Shown here: positions 1 to 10,186 of the stretch, piece by piece | Layout: each line of letters starts with the position of its first letter | Position numbering within the stretch: position 1 is the stretch's first letter | Source: Ectopseudomonas composti | Lineage (GTDB): Bacteria > Pseudomonadota > Gammaproteobacteria > Pseudomonadales > Pseudomonadaceae | Direction: 5' to 3' | Length of the DNA: 64,000 nucleotides | Assembly (NCBI RefSeq): GCF_001567565.1 | Contig: NZ_LSSW01000028.1 | Coordinates: 1 to 64,000 of the forward strand | Program-made: the position numbers and the translations under genes | Notes under the pieces: model-generated | Told to the model about the DNA's origin: nothing | What the model saw: only the letters and a program-made list of their open reading frames with translations | Database searches by the model: none

Positions 1-1742
1 GCGCCATCCAGCGCGTAGGGCTCGCAGATGAAACCCTTGACCCAGCGGCCGTCGGCCAACTCCAGGTTGCCGATGCCCAACGGTGGTGGGATCTCGGCGA
101 CGAACTCGCCAAAGCGCGCCTGCGGCACATCCCACAGCTCGACGATGATATCGGCACCGTCCTCGGCGACCCGCGCCAGGCCAGGTTTCGGCGGCACGGT
201 GCCGGGCAGGGCATAGAGGCGGTAATGCGCGGCGCTGGTGGTCTGTTCCACCAGCACCGCATCGCGTGTGCTGAGCTGGAAGTTCAGCGGCATACCGGTC
301 AGGTGCGCGCCGACCACGGCGACACGGATGCACCCCGGCGCCGGCTTGTCGCTGGGACTTTGCTTGGGCAATGGCTTGCCGGTGGCGCCCAGCGGCAGAT
401 TGACTGCTTGCTGCCAGCGCTGGCCGAAGGCGGCCAGGGCCTGGTCATGCCAGGCCGGGGCGATCAGGGTGATGCCGGCGGGCAGACCGTCCTGACGAAA
501 GCCGGCGGGAATCGCCAGCGCGGACAGGTCAGCCAGGTTGGTGAAGTTGGTATAGGTGCCGAACTGGCTGTTGAACAGCACCGGTTCGGCTTCCATCTCG
601 GCCAGGCTGCGGATGGTTGGCGAGGTGGGCACCACAAGGGCGTCGAAGCCGGCCAGGGCGTCGTTGATGCGGCGGCTCAGTTCGGCGCGAATGTATTCGG
701 CCTTGTAGGCATCGCAGGCGCTGTACTGGTGACCGTTCTCGACGATGCCGCGCACCACCGGGTTGATGTGTTCGGGGTTCACGCCTTCCACAGCGACGGT
801 GCGCTCGGCGACCCAGGGGCCGTAGTAGAGCTGCTCGGCCAGTTGCTGGAAGGGGGCGAAATCGATCTCCACCAGCTCGGCGCCCAGTTCACGTAGTGTG
901 CCCAGAGCTGCCTCGTAGACAGCCTGGTTCTGGCTGTCGCCGAAGAACTCGGGGTTGGCTGGCACGGCCAGGCGCGGCTGGGCAGGCATGCCGACCTTGG
1001 CGCTGTTCGGGTTCTGCCGGCTGTAGGCATCGGTGGCGTCATAGCCGCCGGCGATATTGGCCACGGCCAGGGCATCAGCGACGGTCAGGGCGAACACCGA
1101 GATGCAGTCGACTGTGCGGCAGGCCGGCACCAGGCCGGTATTGGGCAGCCAGCCCTTGGTCGGCTTGAGCCCGACGATATTGTTGAAGCCGGCCGGTACG
1201 CGGCCGGAGCCTGCGGTGTCGGTGCCGAGAGAGAAGGGCACCAGGCCGCGCGCCACGACGCTGGCCGAACCGGAGCTGGAACCGCCGCTGACGTAGTCCG
1301 GGTTGAAGCTGTTGGGCACTGCGCCATGGGGCGAACGGGTGCCGACCAGGCCGGTGGCGAACTGGTCAAGGTTGGTCTTGCCGATCAGGATTGCGCCGGC
1401 GGCGCGCAGGCGGGCGACCACGCTGGCATCGGCCTCGGCCTGGTAGGCGAACTCGGGGCAGGCGGCCGTGGTGGGCCAGCCGGCGGCATCGATGTTGTCC
1501 TTGACGGCGAAGGGCACGCCGTACAGCGGCAGCTTGCTCAGGTCGCCAGCTGAGCCTTCCAGCGAGGTGGCCAGGGCATCGAGCTGGGCATCGAGCTGGG
1601 CTTCGCTGGCCAGGGCGATCCAGGCGCTGTCGTCAGTGCGCAGTTCAAGGCGCAGGGCGTGCAGCAGTTCGGCAGGGGATTGGCCATCGCGGTAGGCCTG
1701 TTGCCACTGCGCGAGGGTGAACGCGATAGGTGCGTTGGACAT
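1..1742 (-). CDS. atzF: Allophanate hydrolase, 3' end outside the window
   Basis: Splits allophanate (urea-1-carboxylate) to ammonia and CO2, the second step of ATP-dependent urea breakdown after urea carboxylase. About 580 codons are visible from an ATG; the family is about 600 residues, so only a short C-terminal tail is missing. The amidase-signature triad is visible: Lys in VPFAVKDNID, then the Ser-rich loop GGSSSGSAS and the nucleophile region GTDTAGSGRVPAG. The C-terminal half carries the extra allophanate hydrolase domain, ending near ICEPYALDG. It is the first gene of its transcript; any urea carboxylase or transport genes would lie to the left of the window or elsewhere. An operator-like palindrome lies just upstream. 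Confidence 0.92.
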   Translation of the reverse strand, partial: MSNAPIAFTLAQWQQAYRDGQSPAELLHALRLELRTDDSAWIALASEAQLDAQLDALATSLEGSAGDLSKLPLYGVPFAVKDNIDAAGWPTTAACPEFAYQAEADASVVARLRAAGAILIGKTNLDQFATGLVGTRSPHGAVPNSFNPDYVSGGSSSGSASVVARGLVPFSLGTDTAGSGRVPAGFNNIVGLKPTKGWLPNTGLVPACRTVDCISVFALTVADALAVANIAGGYDATDAYSRQNPNSAKVGMPAQPRLAVPANPEFFGDSQNQAVYEAALGTLRELGAELVEIDFAPFQQLAEQLYYGPWVAERTVAVEGVNPEHINPVVRGIVENGHQYSACDAYKAEYIRAELSRRINDALAGFDALVVPTSPTIRSLAEMEAEPVLFNSQFGTYTNFTNLADLSALAIPAGFRQDGLPAGITLIAPAWHDQALAAFGQRWQQAVNLPLGATGKPLPKQSPSDKPAPGCIRVAVVGAHLTGMPLNFQLSTRDAVLVEQTTSAAHYRLYALPGTVPPKPGLARVAEDGADIIVELWDVPQARFGEFVAEIPPPLGIGNLELADGRWVKGFICEPYALDG

Positions 1743-1757
1743 GCTTCGAGATTCCAT

Positions 1758-1769
1758 CTTGTATCCAAG
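1758..1769 (-). promoter_or_regulatory. Operator-like palindrome in front of atzF
   Basis: CTTGTATCCAAG sits 15 bases before the atzF start and is nearly a perfect palindrome. It lies inside a wider inverted repeat, GATTCCA (1750-1756) and TGGAATC (1771-1777). TTG-ATA-CAA cores are typical of GntR/FadR-type operators, so repression of atzF by such a regulator is possible. The regulator gene is not in the window. Confidence 0.35.
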
Positions 1770-1957
1770 TTGGAATCGTTAGAGCAATGAGGGTGCCAGT
1801 TTTGCGCAGGCCCGTATTTTCGGGGGGTTCAGGGCAGCGGCAGGGTTTTTGGCGCGAGGCGCTGCACCGAGGTGGGGCTGGACTGCAAACGAATGGTGCA
1901 AGGTTCTGGGGCTGGCGGTGCGCGCAGCGCACCCTAGGGGATCGTAGGGCCAGTGGC

Positions 1958-1979
1958 GTAGCCCGGATGAAATCCGGGG
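1958..1979 (+). repeat. Single REP sequence (family 1)
   Basis: One copy of the 22-base REP type that recurs beside purD and around the RAYT gene: GTAGCCCGGATG then AAATCCGGGG. The CCGGAT/ATCCGG arms can form a short hairpin. It lies between marC and atzF. Relative to the other copies it has A instead of C after GGATG. Confidence 0.8.
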
Positions 1980-2002
1980 CAGGTCATGCGCCTGTCATGG
2001 CG

Positions 2003-2599
2003 TTACGGCACCAGGTAGTTCTTCACTCCGGTGAAGATGATCTGGGCGGCCAGGGCGCAGACGAACAGGCCCATCAGGCGGCTGACGATCTGCAGGCCCT
2101 GGTCACCGAGCAGGCGCTCGAACTGGTTGGACAGGTACAGCACCACGCCGACGGTGAGGCTGGCGAGGAAGATCGCTGCCACCGCCACCAGCTTGTCGTC
2201 CCAGTGCGGCTGGCTGGCGCCCATCAGCAGCAGGGCACCGATGGTGCCGGGGCCGACGGTCAGCGGGATGGTCAGCGGCACGATGGTCACGTCCTGCTGC
2301 ACGTTGTCGCTCTGTACCGCCGACTTGCCCTGGGCCATGCCGAGGGCAGAGATGAACAGCACCGAACCCGCGCCGATGCGGAAGGCATCGATGGTGATGC
2401 CGAACAGGGTGAAGATGTGCTTGCCGAACAGGTACAGCAGCACGCTGGCGATCAGCGTGGCCAGCGCCACTTTCCAGGCCAGGCGCTTGCGCTCCTTGAG
2501 GGTGTAGCCGCGACTCAGGCCGATGAAGCAGGAGAGGACGAAGAAGGGGCTGTAGAGCACCAGCATCTTCAGGTACAGGCTGAACAACTCGGACGCCAT
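2003..2599 (-). CDS. MarC family inner-membrane protein
   Basis: A 198-residue hydrophobic protein of the MarC/UPF0056 family (YhgN-like), with about six predicted membrane segments. Family features include the N-terminal stretch LYSPFFVLSCFIGLSRGYT, the segment ITIDAFRIGAGSVLF and the loop VPLTIPLTVGPGTIGALLL. The function of the family is not settled; the old link to multiple antibiotic resistance is not supported. It follows retS on the same strand with a gap of 42 bases, so it may be co-transcribed. No strong Shine-Dalgarno sequence is seen before the ATG. Confidence 0.88.
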   Translation of the reverse strand: MASELFSLYLKMLVLYSPFFVLSCFIGLSRGYTLKERKRLAWKVALATLIASVLLYLFGKHIFTLFGITIDAFRIGAGSVLFISALGMAQGKSAVQSDNVQQDVTIVPLTIPLTVGPGTIGALLLMGASQPHWDDKLVAVAAIFLASLTVGVVLYLSNQFERLLGDQGLQIVSRLMGLFVCALAAQIIFTGVKNYLVP

Positions 2600-2641
2600 G
2601 GCGGCAGGCTCGCAGAAAGGCAGTAAAGGTAAGAAGAACTA

Positions 2642-5428
2642 TCAGTGTGGCAGCGCGTCACGCTGGCGACGCAGTTCGCGCTCGGCGATCCAGTGCTCGA
2701 TCAGTTCGCGCAATTGCGACAGTTCGACCGGCTTGGACATGTGCCCGTCCATGCCCACGGCGCGCGCGCGCTCCTTGTGTTCGTTGAGGATGTGCGCGGT
2801 CAGCGCCACCACCGGAGTGCGCGGGCGTTTCTCGCTCTTTTCCCAGGCGCGCAGCTGTTCGGTGGCAGAGAAGCCGTCGAGCACCGGCATTTCGCAGTCC
2901 ATCAACACCAGGTCGTAGGGCTGCGCTTTCATCGCGCTGAGGGCTTCCTCGCCGTTGCTGGCAGTGTCCGGCTTGAGGTTGAGCTTGCCGAGCATGCCGC
3001 GAATCACCTTGGTCGAGATGCTGTTGTCTTCGGCCACCAGAATGCGGAAGTCCTCCGGCACGTTCAGCGGCGTGCTCACCGGCGTCGGTGCAGCCTGCGC
3101 CGGGGTGTCGTTGGGACGCTGGGCCAGCTCGTCGGCCAGGGTGGTCTTGAGCGTGTAACCGGCCACCGGCTTGGCCAGGATGCGCTTGATCCCGGCGTTG
3201 CGGGCGATCACCTTGCTCGGCGCATTGCTGATGCCGGTGAGCATGATGATCAGGATGTCGTGGTTGAGGCTCGGGTCTTCCTTGATCTTGGCGGCCAGCT
3301 GCATGCCAGTCATGCCCGGCATGTCCTGATCGAGCAGCACCGCGTCGAAGTACTCACGCATGTGCGCCTTGGTGCGCAGCAGGGCCAGTGCTTCCTTGCC
3401 GGAGGGCACCGCGCTGACCTGCATGCCCCAGGCGTTGCATTGCTGCATCAGCACCTTGCGGCAGGTGTCGTTGTCGTCCACCACCAGCAGGCGCGCGCCC
3501 TGCAGGGGGCTGTCCAGATCGGTTTCCGGTTGTTCCAGGCGGGCGGCGTCCAGCGGCAGGGTCAGCCACAGGGTGGTGCCCTGGTTGCCACTGCCCTGAA
3601 TGCCGAATTCGCCGCCCATCAGGCGTACCAGCTGGCGCGCGATGATCAGGCCAAGACGCCCACCGAGGCGGGTGGCAGCCAGGAAGTCACGGCTTTGCAG
3701 TTCGGCATTGAGCAGCGCGTCGCGCTCTTCCGGCAGCAGCGGCCGGCCGCTGTCCTGCACGGCGACGCGCAGGCGATGCTGTCCGTCGCTGCTGTCCAGG
3801 GCGGCAACCAGCAGGATCTCGCCTTCGTCGGTCTGTTTGAAAGCGTTGTCCAGCAGGCTCAGCAGGGCCTGACGCAGGCGCGTCGGATCGCCGCTGATCA
3901 CCCGTGGCACTTGCGGCTGGATGAAGCTGATCAGCTCCACACGCTGCTGCTCGGCCTTGGCGCGGAAGATGTCGAGGCAGTCTTCGATCAGGGCGCCGAG
4001 GTCGAACTGCACGTCGTCCAGTTCGATCTGCCCGGACTCCAGCTTGGAGATGTCGAGGATTTCGTTGATCAGCGTAAGTAGCTCATTGCCCGAGCTGTGG
4101 ATGGTCTGTACGTAGTCGCGCTGCTTGGCCGACAGGGGCGTGCCCAGCAGCAGCTCGGTCATGCCCAGCACGCCGTTCATCGGCGTGCGGATCTCGTGGC
4201 TGATCTTGGCCAGGAATTCGGCCTTGGCGCGCAGTTCGGCGCTGCTGGCGGCGAGGGCGGTATGCTCCAGCAGGGTTTCGCTCTGGATCTGCCGCTGCCG
4301 CTCGGTCAGCGACACGCTGAGGATAAGTCCGGCCAGGGTGGCGACGCTGAACACGCCCAGCACCAGCCAACCCGGGTTGAGCTGATCGAAGCCCAGCAGC
4401 ACCGGCACGAAGATGCCGAAGCCCATGTTGAACACCAGCATGCCGATGGTGATCAGGCGTGCCGGCTGATAACCGGCGCGCCAGTGCAGGCCGCTTACCA
4501 CCAGCAGGTTGATCGCGCTCAGGACCACCAGCAGGTAGACCAGCGAGCTGAACCAGAACAGGCCGGTGACGACGATGCACAGTGCATAGACCAGGATCAG
4601 CAGGGCATTGCCCTGCAGCAGACGGTTCAGTGGGCTGTGCTGCACCGGCGTGCGGTGCATGAAGCTGAGGCCGAAGGCCAAGGCGCTGAAGGCGGCGAAC
4701 AGCGCCGAGAGGTCGGCGATCAAGGACTGGTTGTAGCCCAGGCTGGGCAACCACTGAGCGAAGATACCGAGGTTGGCCGACGAGCACACCGCCAGGCCGA
4801 TGTTCACCCCGGCCAGCCACAGGCCACTGGCGCTGCGGCTGTAGATGAAGCGGATGAGGTTGTACAGGGTCAGCAGGAGCAGGGCGCCGAACAGCATGCC
4901 GTAGAGGTAGGCGGGTTTTTCCAGGCTGACCAGCTCGGCCTGGTCCATGACCTTGAACCAGGTCATCAGCGGGTGGTTGGACGTCAGGCGGACATAGGCG
5001 ACGCGGGCCTGGCCATCATTTGGCAGCGGCATCAGGTAGAACCGCGACGGTAGCGGCCGCGAGTCCAGTGGCATGGCCTCGCCGGTGTGCAGGCTCTGCT
5101 CCAGTTCGCCGTCTTTGAGCAGGTAGTAATCGAGGTACTGCACCCGTGGCGAGAAGATCCACAGCCAGGCGGGTTGCTGTTGCGGCGCGAGCTTGGCGCG
5201 AAGCCAGACGGCGTGGTCGCTGGGCGGGAAGGTGAAGGACTGCTTGCTGAGGGGCTTGAACTGCTGGCGTTGGGCGCGCACTTCTTGCAGGCCCAGGCGA
5301 GCGCTTTCGTCAACCAGGTAGGACCAACCCTGTACGCTGGTCTGGGCTGTGTTCGCAGTGGCTGTCAGGGCAAGGCCGAAGAACAGCAGGCTGGCGAGTA
5401 GTCCGATGGCAATCCTGAGCCGGCGCAC
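2642..5428 (-). CDS. retS: RetS-type hybrid sensor kinase
   Basis: Membrane hybrid sensor that in P. aeruginosa binds and inhibits GacS, favouring acute-infection over biofilm programmes. Domain order: signal peptide, periplasmic 7TMR-DISM sensor (about 40-180), seven membrane helices (about 185-380), HisKA with the H-box [16 protein letters not shown], HATPase, and two receiver domains (LLVVDDND... with [17 protein letters not shown]... with VLMDCEMPV). The G1 box reads DSGRP instead of DxGxG, as expected for a kinase with weak catalytic activity. A TTG at 5434 is only one base from AAGGA; the GTG at 5428 has AAGGA seven bases upstream and is preferred. The neighbours purD and purH match the P. 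aeruginosa retS locus. Confidence 0.9.
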   Translation of the reverse strand: MRRLRIAIGLLASLLFFGLALTATANTAQTSVQGWSYLVDESARLGLQEVRAQRQQFKPLSKQSFTFPPSDHAVWLRAKLAPQQQPAWLWIFSPRVQYLDYYLLKDGELEQSLHTGEAMPLDSRPLPSRFYLMPLPNDGQARVAYVRLTSNHPLMTWFKVMDQAELVSLEKPAYLYGMLFGALLLLTLYNLIRFIYSRSASGLWLAGVNIGLAVCSSANLGIFAQWLPSLGYNQSLIADLSALFAAFSALAFGLSFMHRTPVQHSPLNRLLQGNALLILVYALCIVVTGLFWFSSLVYLLVVLSAINLLVVSGLHWRAGYQPARLITIGMLVFNMGFGIFVPVLLGFDQLNPGWLVLGVFSVATLAGLILSVSLTERQRQIQSETLLEHTALAASSAELRAKAEFLAKISHEIRTPMNGVLGMTELLLGTPLSAKQRDYVQTIHSSGNELLTLINEILDISKLESGQIELDDVQFDLGALIEDCLDIFRAKAEQQRVELISFIQPQVPRVISGDPTRLRQALLSLLDNAFKQTDEGEILLVAALDSSDGQHRLRVAVQDSGRPLLPEERDALLNAELQSRDFLAATRLGGRLGLIIARQLVRLMGGEFGIQGSGNQGTTLWLTLPLDAARLEQPETDLDSPLQGARLLVVDDNDTCRKVLMQQCNAWGMQVSAVPSGKEALALLRTKAHMREYFDAVLLDQDMPGMTGMQLAAKIKEDPSLNHDILIIMLTGISNAPSKVIARNAGIKRILAKPVAGYTLKTTLADELAQRPNDTPAQAAPTPVSTPLNVPEDFRILVAEDNSISTKVIRGMLGKLNLKPDTASNGEEALSAMKAQPYDLVLMDCEMPVLDGFSATEQLRAWEKSEKRPRTPVVALTAHILNEHKERARAVGMDGHMSKPVELSQLRELIEHWIAERELRRQRDALPH

Positions 5429-5538
5429 GGGCAAATCCTTCTAAATGAGTGGCCGGATTATAGCCAAGCATTTGCTCGGGGGAATACGGCGTAGCGCGGC
5501 ATTTTATTGGCCTGCTGCGCCGTACTGCCCAAGCGGCC

Positions 5539-6828
5539 TCAGTCTTCGCCGTGTTCGCGGGCGATGGCCCGATAGCCGATGTCGTTACGGTGGAACATGC
5601 CGTTCCAGCGAATCTTCTCGGCCAGGCGGTAGGCCTGCTGCTGGGCATCGGCCACGCTGGAGCCGATGGCGGTGGCGCACAGCACACGACCGCCAGCAGT
5701 GACGATCTGGCCGTCCTTCAGTGCGGTGCCAGCGTGAAACACCTTGCCGTCGAGCTGTGCGGCGTCATCCAGACCTTCGATCACATCGCCTTTGGCGTAG
5801 TCGCCCGGGTAGCCGCCGGCAGCTAGCACCACGCCCACGGTCGGACGCGGGTCCCAGGTCGCTTCGACCTTGTCCAGTGCCTTGGCCAGGGCGGCTTCTA
5901 CCAACAGCACCAGGGAGCTTTCCAGGCGGCACATGATCGGCTGGGTTTCCGGGTCGCCGAAGCGGCAGTTGAACTCGATGACTTTCGGCGCGCCGGATTT
6001 GTCGATCATCAGGCCGGCGTAGAGGAAACCGGTGTAGACATTGCCTTCGCTGGCCATACCGCGCACGGTCGGGTAGATCACCTCGTCCATCACACGCTTG
6101 TGCACCTCGGCGGTGACCACCGGAGCCGGCGAGTAGGCGCCCATGCCGCCGGTGTTCGGGCCGGTATCGGCGTCGCCGACACGTTTGTGATCCTGGCTGG
6201 TGGCCATCGGCAGCACGTTCTCGCCGTCGACCATGACGATAAAGCTGGCTTCCTCACCATCGAGGAATTCCTCGATCACCACGCGCGAACCGGCGTCACC
6301 GAAGGCATTGCCGGCGAGCATGTCGCGCACAGCGTCTTCGGCTTCGGTCAGGGTCATGGCGACGATCACGCCTTTACCGGCGGCCAGGCCGTCGGCCTTG
6401 ATCACGATCGGTGCGCCTTTCTCACGCAGGTAGGCCAGCGCCGGCTCGATCTCGGTGAAGTTCTGGTAGTCGGCGGTGGGGATCTTGTGCCGTGCCAGGA
6501 AGTCCTTGGTGAAGGCCTTGGAGCCTTCCAGCTGGGCAGCAGCGGCGGTGGGGCCGAAGATGTCCAGCTTGCGTGTGCGGAACAGGTCGACCACACCTTT
6601 GACCAGCGGTGCTTCCGGGCCGACGATGGTCAGCTGCACGTTCTTCTCGGCGAAATCAGCAAGCTGTTCGATGGCCAGCACGTCGATGGCGACGTTCTCG
6701 CACTTGGCTTCGACGGCGGTGCCGGCGTTGCCTGGGGCAACGAAGACTTTTTCGATGCGCGGGTCCTGCGCCACTTTCCAGGCCAGGGCGTGCTCACGGC
6801 CGCCGCTGCCGATGATCAGTACGTTCAT
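5539..6828 (-). CDS. purD: Phosphoribosylamine-glycine ligase
   Basis: Catalyses the ATP-dependent joining of phosphoribosylamine and glycine to GAR in de novo purine synthesis. The 429-residue protein starts [18 protein letters not shown], the classic N-terminus. The ATP-grasp domain contains [18 protein letters not shown], and [13 protein letters not shown] gives the metal-binding Glu and Asn. The ATG at 6828 has AGGAG at good spacing; an upstream in-frame ATG would add ten residues that the family lacks. It follows purH on the same strand, separated by a REP-rich spacer. Confidence 0.97.
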   Translation of the reverse strand: MNVLIIGSGGREHALAWKVAQDPRIEKVFVAPGNAGTAVEAKCENVAIDVLAIEQLADFAEKNVQLTIVGPEAPLVKGVVDLFRTRKLDIFGPTAAAAQLEGSKAFTKDFLARHKIPTADYQNFTEIEPALAYLREKGAPIVIKADGLAAGKGVIVAMTLTEAEDAVRDMLAGNAFGDAGSRVVIEEFLDGEEASFIVMVDGENVLPMATSQDHKRVGDADTGPNTGGMGAYSPAPVVTAEVHKRVMDEVIYPTVRGMASEGNVYTGFLYAGLMIDKSGAPKVIEFNCRFGDPETQPIMCRLESSLVLLVEAALAKALDKVEATWDPRPTVGVVLAAGGYPGDYAKGDVIEGLDDAAQLDGKVFHAGTALKDGQIVTAGGRVLCATAIGSSVADAQQQAYRLAEKIRWNGMFHRNDIGYRAIAREHGED

Positions 6829-6843
6829 GGGGTTCTCCTGAGC

Positions 6844-6904
6844 GTAGCCCGGATGCAATCCGGGGCTTTCAATTAGGGTGTCCCCCGGATTTCATCCGGG
6901 CTAC
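6844..6904. repeat. Inverted REP pair (REPIN, inward-facing)
   Basis: Two copies of REP family 1 face each other: a plus-strand copy at 6844-6865 and a minus-strand copy at 6883-6904, separated by 17 bases. Together they can fold into a long hairpin between purH and purD. The order is forward then reverse, opposite to the pairs flanking the RAYT gene. Confidence 0.85.
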
Positions 6905-6924
6905 GTTCTACACATTTCGAGTGA

Positions 6925-6953
6925 CGTAGGGTGGATGGCCGAAGCCATCCACC
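6925..6953. repeat. Short palindromic repeat (family 2)
   Basis: CGTAGGGTGGATGGC and GCCATCCACC form a strong hairpin with a GAA loop, seven bases beyond the purH stop. The same design (GGTGGAC... GTCCACC) occurs at 62358-62387. It probably slows or ends transcription after purH; there is no T-run, so it is not a classic terminator. Confidence 0.6.
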
Positions 6954-6959
6954 AGCCAA

Positions 6960-8567
6960 TCAATGACGGAAATGACGCATCGAGGTGAACACCATGGCAA
7001 TGCCGGCTTCGTCAGCCGCGGCGATCACTTCGTTGTCGCGCATCGAACCACCGGGCTGGATCACTGCGGTGATGCCGGCCTTGGCGGCGTTGTCGATGCC
7101 GTCGCGGAAGGGGAAGAAGGCGTCGGAGGCCATGACTGCGCCTGGTACCGGCAGGCCAGCGTGCTCGGCCTTGATCGCGGCGATGCGCGCAGAGTTGACG
7201 CGGCTCATCTGGCCGGCGCCGACGCCGACGGTCTGGCGGTTCTTGGCGTAGACGATGGCGTTGGATTTGACGAACTTGGCCACTTTCCAGGCGAAGATCA
7301 GGTCATGGATTTCCTGCTCGCTCGGCGCGCGCTGGGTGACGATCTTCAGGTCTTCTGCCTTGATCATGCCGATGTCGCGGCTCTGTACCAGCAGGCCGCC
7401 ATTGACGCGCTTGAAGTCCCAGCCGGCAGCACGTTCGGCCGGCCATTCGCCGCACTCGAGCAGGCGCACGTTGGCCTTGGCGGCGACCACGTCGCGGGCA
7501 GCCTGGGAGATTTTCGGCGCGATGATCACTTCGACGAACTGGCGCTCGACGATGGCCTTGGCGGTTTCGCCGTCCAGCTCGCGGTTGAAGGCGATGATGC
7601 CGCCGAAGGCCGACTCGGTGTCGGTGGCGTAGGCCAGGTCGTAGGCCTTGCGGATGCCGCCTTCGTCCTCCGGAACCACGGCAACGCCGCACGGGTTGGC
7701 GTGCTTGACGATGACGCAGGCCGGCTTGACGAAGCTCTTCACGCATTCCAGCGCGGCGTCGGTGTCGGCCACGTTGTTGAACGACAGTTCCTTGCCCTGC
7801 AGCTGGATGGCGGTGGAGACGCTGGCTTCGCCCTTCTTCGCTTCCACGTAGAACGCCGCGCTCTGGTGCGGGTTCTCGCCGTAGCGCATTTCCTGCGCCT
7901 TGACGAACTGGCTGTTGAAGGTGCGCGGGAAGGCGCCACGGCCTTCGGTGGACAGGGTGTCACGCGCCTGGTCGATGGTGCCCAGGTAGTTGGCGATCAT
8001 GCCGTCGTAGGCCGCGGTGTGCTCGAAGGCTTTCAGGGCCAGATCGAAGCGCTGGGCGTAGCTCAGGCCGCCAGCTTTCAGCGAGGTGACGATGCCGGCG
8101 TAATCGCCGGTGTTGACCACGATGGCTACATCCTTGTGGTTCTTCGCCGCGCTGCGGACCATGGTCGGGCCGCCGATGTCGATGTTCTCGATGGCATCGG
8201 CCAGATCGCAGTCAGGCTTGGCCACTGTGGCTTCGAAGGGATACAGATTGACCGCTACCAGATCGATCGGCTTGATGCCGTGCTCGTCCATCACCGCGCC
8301 GTCCAGCGCACGACGGCCGAGGATGCCGCCGTGGATCTTCGGGTGCAGGGTCTTCACGCGGCCGTCCATCATCTCCGGGAAGCCGGTGTAGTCGGCCACT
8401 TCCACTGCGGCTACGCCGTTGTCCTTGAGCAGCTTGTAGGTGCCGCCGGTGGAGAGAATCTCGACACCGAGGGCGGCCAGTTCGCGAGCGAATTCGAGGA
8501 CGCCAGTCTTGTCGGAAACGCTGATCAGCGCGCGGCGCACAGGCAGAAGGGTGGTCTGGTCGGTCAT
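6960..8567 (-). CDS. purH: Bifunctional AICAR transformylase / IMP cyclohydrolase
   Basis: Performs the last two steps of IMP synthesis: formyl transfer to AICAR and ring closure. The 535-residue protein has an N-terminal MGS-like cyclohydrolase domain ([13 protein letters not shown]... LSTGGT) and a C-terminal transformylase domain containing [13 protein letters not shown]. The ATG at 8567 (MTDQTT) matches the family start; an upstream in-frame ATG at 8579 would add four residues. It lies just downstream of fis and upstream of purD on the same strand. Confidence 0.97.
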   Translation of the reverse strand: MTDQTTLLPVRRALISVSDKTGVLEFARELAALGVEILSTGGTYKLLKDNGVAAVEVADYTGFPEMMDGRVKTLHPKIHGGILGRRALDGAVMDEHGIKPIDLVAVNLYPFEATVAKPDCDLADAIENIDIGGPTMVRSAAKNHKDVAIVVNTGDYAGIVTSLKAGGLSYAQRFDLALKAFEHTAAYDGMIANYLGTIDQARDTLSTEGRGAFPRTFNSQFVKAQEMRYGENPHQSAAFYVEAKKGEASVSTAIQLQGKELSFNNVADTDAALECVKSFVKPACVIVKHANPCGVAVVPEDEGGIRKAYDLAYATDTESAFGGIIAFNRELDGETAKAIVERQFVEVIIAPKISQAARDVVAAKANVRLLECGEWPAERAAGWDFKRVNGGLLVQSRDIGMIKAEDLKIVTQRAPSEQEIHDLIFAWKVAKFVKSNAIVYAKNRQTVGVGAGQMSRVNSARIAAIKAEHAGLPVPGAVMASDAFFPFRDGIDNAAKAGITAVIQPGGSMRDNEVIAAADEAGIAMVFTSMRHFRH

Positions 8568-8597
8568 TTCACTATCCATCAGAGCGGGGATATCAGC

Positions 8598-8629
8598 AAA
8601 AAAGGCGGCTCATGCGGGCCGCCCTTTTC
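8598..8629 (-). terminator. Rho-independent terminator after fis
   Basis: On the minus strand GGCGGC and GCCGCC pair around an eight-base loop and are followed by six T residues (8598-8603). It lies 13 bases after the fis stop, ending the dusB-fis transcript before purH. A shorter T-run on the other side could make it partly bidirectional. Confidence 0.8.
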
Positions 8630-8641
8630 GGGAATTCAGGG

Positions 8642-8962
8642 TTATAGCAGATCGTACTGCTTGAGCTTTTTGCGCAGCGTGCCACGGTTCAGGCCGAGCA
8701 GCTCGGAAGCCTTGGTCTGGTTACCTTTCACGTAATTCATGACGGTTTCCAGCAGCGGCGCTTCGACTTCGGTGAGCACCAGGTTGTACACGTCGGTGAC
8801 GTCCGCGCCCTCAAGGTGGGCGAAGTAGTTATGCAGCGCCTTCTCCACGGAACCGCGCAGGGTCTGGCCCTCTTCGCTCGGCGTGTTCAGGTGCTGTTTA
8901 AGGCTGGTGTTGTCACTCACGGGTGCAATTCCACTCACTAGGGTCTCTGTCATCAACGTCAT
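8642..8962 (-). CDS. fis: DNA-binding nucleoid protein Fis
   Basis: A 106-residue homologue of Fis, which bends DNA and activates rRNA and other growth-linked promoters. The C-terminal helix-turn-helix is complete ([20 protein letters not shown]), and [21 protein letters not shown] marks the dimerisation region. It overlaps the dusB stop by four bases (ATGA), giving translational coupling. The dusB-fis operon is conserved in gamma-proteobacteria. Confidence 0.96.
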   Translation of the reverse strand: MTLMTETLVSGIAPVSDNTSLKQHLNTPSEEGQTLRGSVEKALHNYFAHLEGADVTDVYNLVLTEVEAPLLETVMNYVKGNQTKASELLGLNRGTLRKKLKQYDLL

Positions 8963-9957
8963 GCGGCCACCTCGTTTCCATCGTTATGCCGTTCGCGGAA
9001 GAACTCGCGAACGTTGGCGCACTGTGCGTCCGTACTGTCCAGACGGTTGAACTGGGCGCGAAACTCCCTGGCGCCCGGCAGGGTTGCCAGATACCAGCCG
9101 ACATGCTTGCGGGCGATGCGTACACCCATCAATTCGCCGTAGAAGGCGTGCAGTGCGGCCAGGTGTTCCAGCAGGATGCGTTCCACTTCGAGCAGGCTCG
9201 GTGCCGGCAGGGTTTCGCCGGTGCGCAGATAGTGCTCGATTTCACGGAATATCCACGGCCGGCCCTGAGCGGCGCGGCCGATCAGCAGGGCATCGGCGCC
9301 GGTGGCGTCGAGCACGGCCTTGGCTTTTTGTGGGGAGTCGATGTCGCCGTTGGCGAACACCGGAATGCTGATCGCCTGCTTGATGGCAGCGATGGTGTCG
9401 TACTCGGCTTCGCCGGTGTACAGGTCGGCGCGGGTGCGGCCGTGTACGGAAAGTGCAGTGATGCCGGCATCTTCGGCGATCTTTGCCACGGTGACGCCGT
9501 TCTTGTTCTGGCGGTCCCAGCCGGTGCGGATCTTCAGGGTCACGGGCACGTCCACCGCGCCGATCACCGCATCGAGGATCTCGCGTACCAGTGGCTCGTC
9601 GCGCAGCAGGGCGGAGCCGGCGGCCTTGTTGCAGACCTTCTTGGCCGGGCAACCCATGTTGATGTCGATGATCTGTGCGCCCAGCTCGACGTTCTTGCGT
9701 GCGGCGTCGGCCATCATCTGCGGGTCGCCACCGGCGATCTGCACCGAGCGCGGCTCGGGATCACCGCTATGCAGCAGGCGCAGGCTGGACTTGCGGCTAT
9801 TCCACAGGCGCACATCGCTGGTGACCATCTCCGATACCACCAGGCCGGCGCCAAGATCGCGGCACAGCTGGCGGAACGGGCGATCGGTTACACCGGCCAT
9901 GGGGGCCAGGATCAACCGATTGGGCAATGTGTAGGGGCCAATACGTGGGGCCGACAT
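8959..9957 (-). CDS. dusB: tRNA dihydrouridine synthase B
   Basis: FMN enzyme that reduces uridine to dihydrouridine in the tRNA D-loop. The protein has about 332 residues with the TIM-barrel N-terminus [17 protein letters not shown] and the catalytic Cys region [20 protein letters not shown]. The ATG at 9957 ([15 protein letters not shown]) fits the family start and has GGGA seven bases upstream; an in-frame ATG at 9993 would add twelve atypical residues. First gene of the dusB-fis operon. Confidence 0.95.
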   Translation of the reverse strand: MSAPRIGPYTLPNRLILAPMAGVTDRPFRQLCRDLGAGLVVSEMVTSDVRLWNSRKSSLRLLHSGDPEPRSVQIAGGDPQMMADAARKNVELGAQIIDINMGCPAKKVCNKAAGSALLRDEPLVREILDAVIGAVDVPVTLKIRTGWDRQNKNGVTVAKIAEDAGITALSVHGRTRADLYTGEAEYDTIAAIKQAISIPVFANGDIDSPQKAKAVLDATGADALLIGRAAQGRPWIFREIEHYLRTGETLPAPSLLEVERILLEHLAALHAFYGELMGVRIARKHVGWYLATLPGAREFRAQFNRLDSTDAQCANVREFFRERHNDGNEVAA

Positions 9958-10186
9958 GGGGCGTCCCTGCTTGTTGGTTCGCAGTTGAGACAAAGGGCGA
10001 TCAACACCTGGCCTCCACTGTGTCCTCGGGGGATACGATGGTGGGTCGGTGCTCGCGAAAGGGTGGGCATGATACCCGCTCTGGATGACCGGATAAAGGT
10101 CGTTTTGAACAAATTCTGAACAGCTATGGGCTTATCGCCAGTAGTTAGATAGACGGCCTGCGACCACGGGTCGCGGCGTCTGCAGG

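Noticed and set aside
6963-8735. Long plus-strand frame opposite purH
   Set aside because: Antisense shadow; it also runs across the fis terminator and into fis.
10160-10174. Possible terminator after the DUF3426 gene (GCGACC-ACG-GGTCGC)
   Set aside because: Short stem with a three-base loop and no T-run; too weak to list as a feature.
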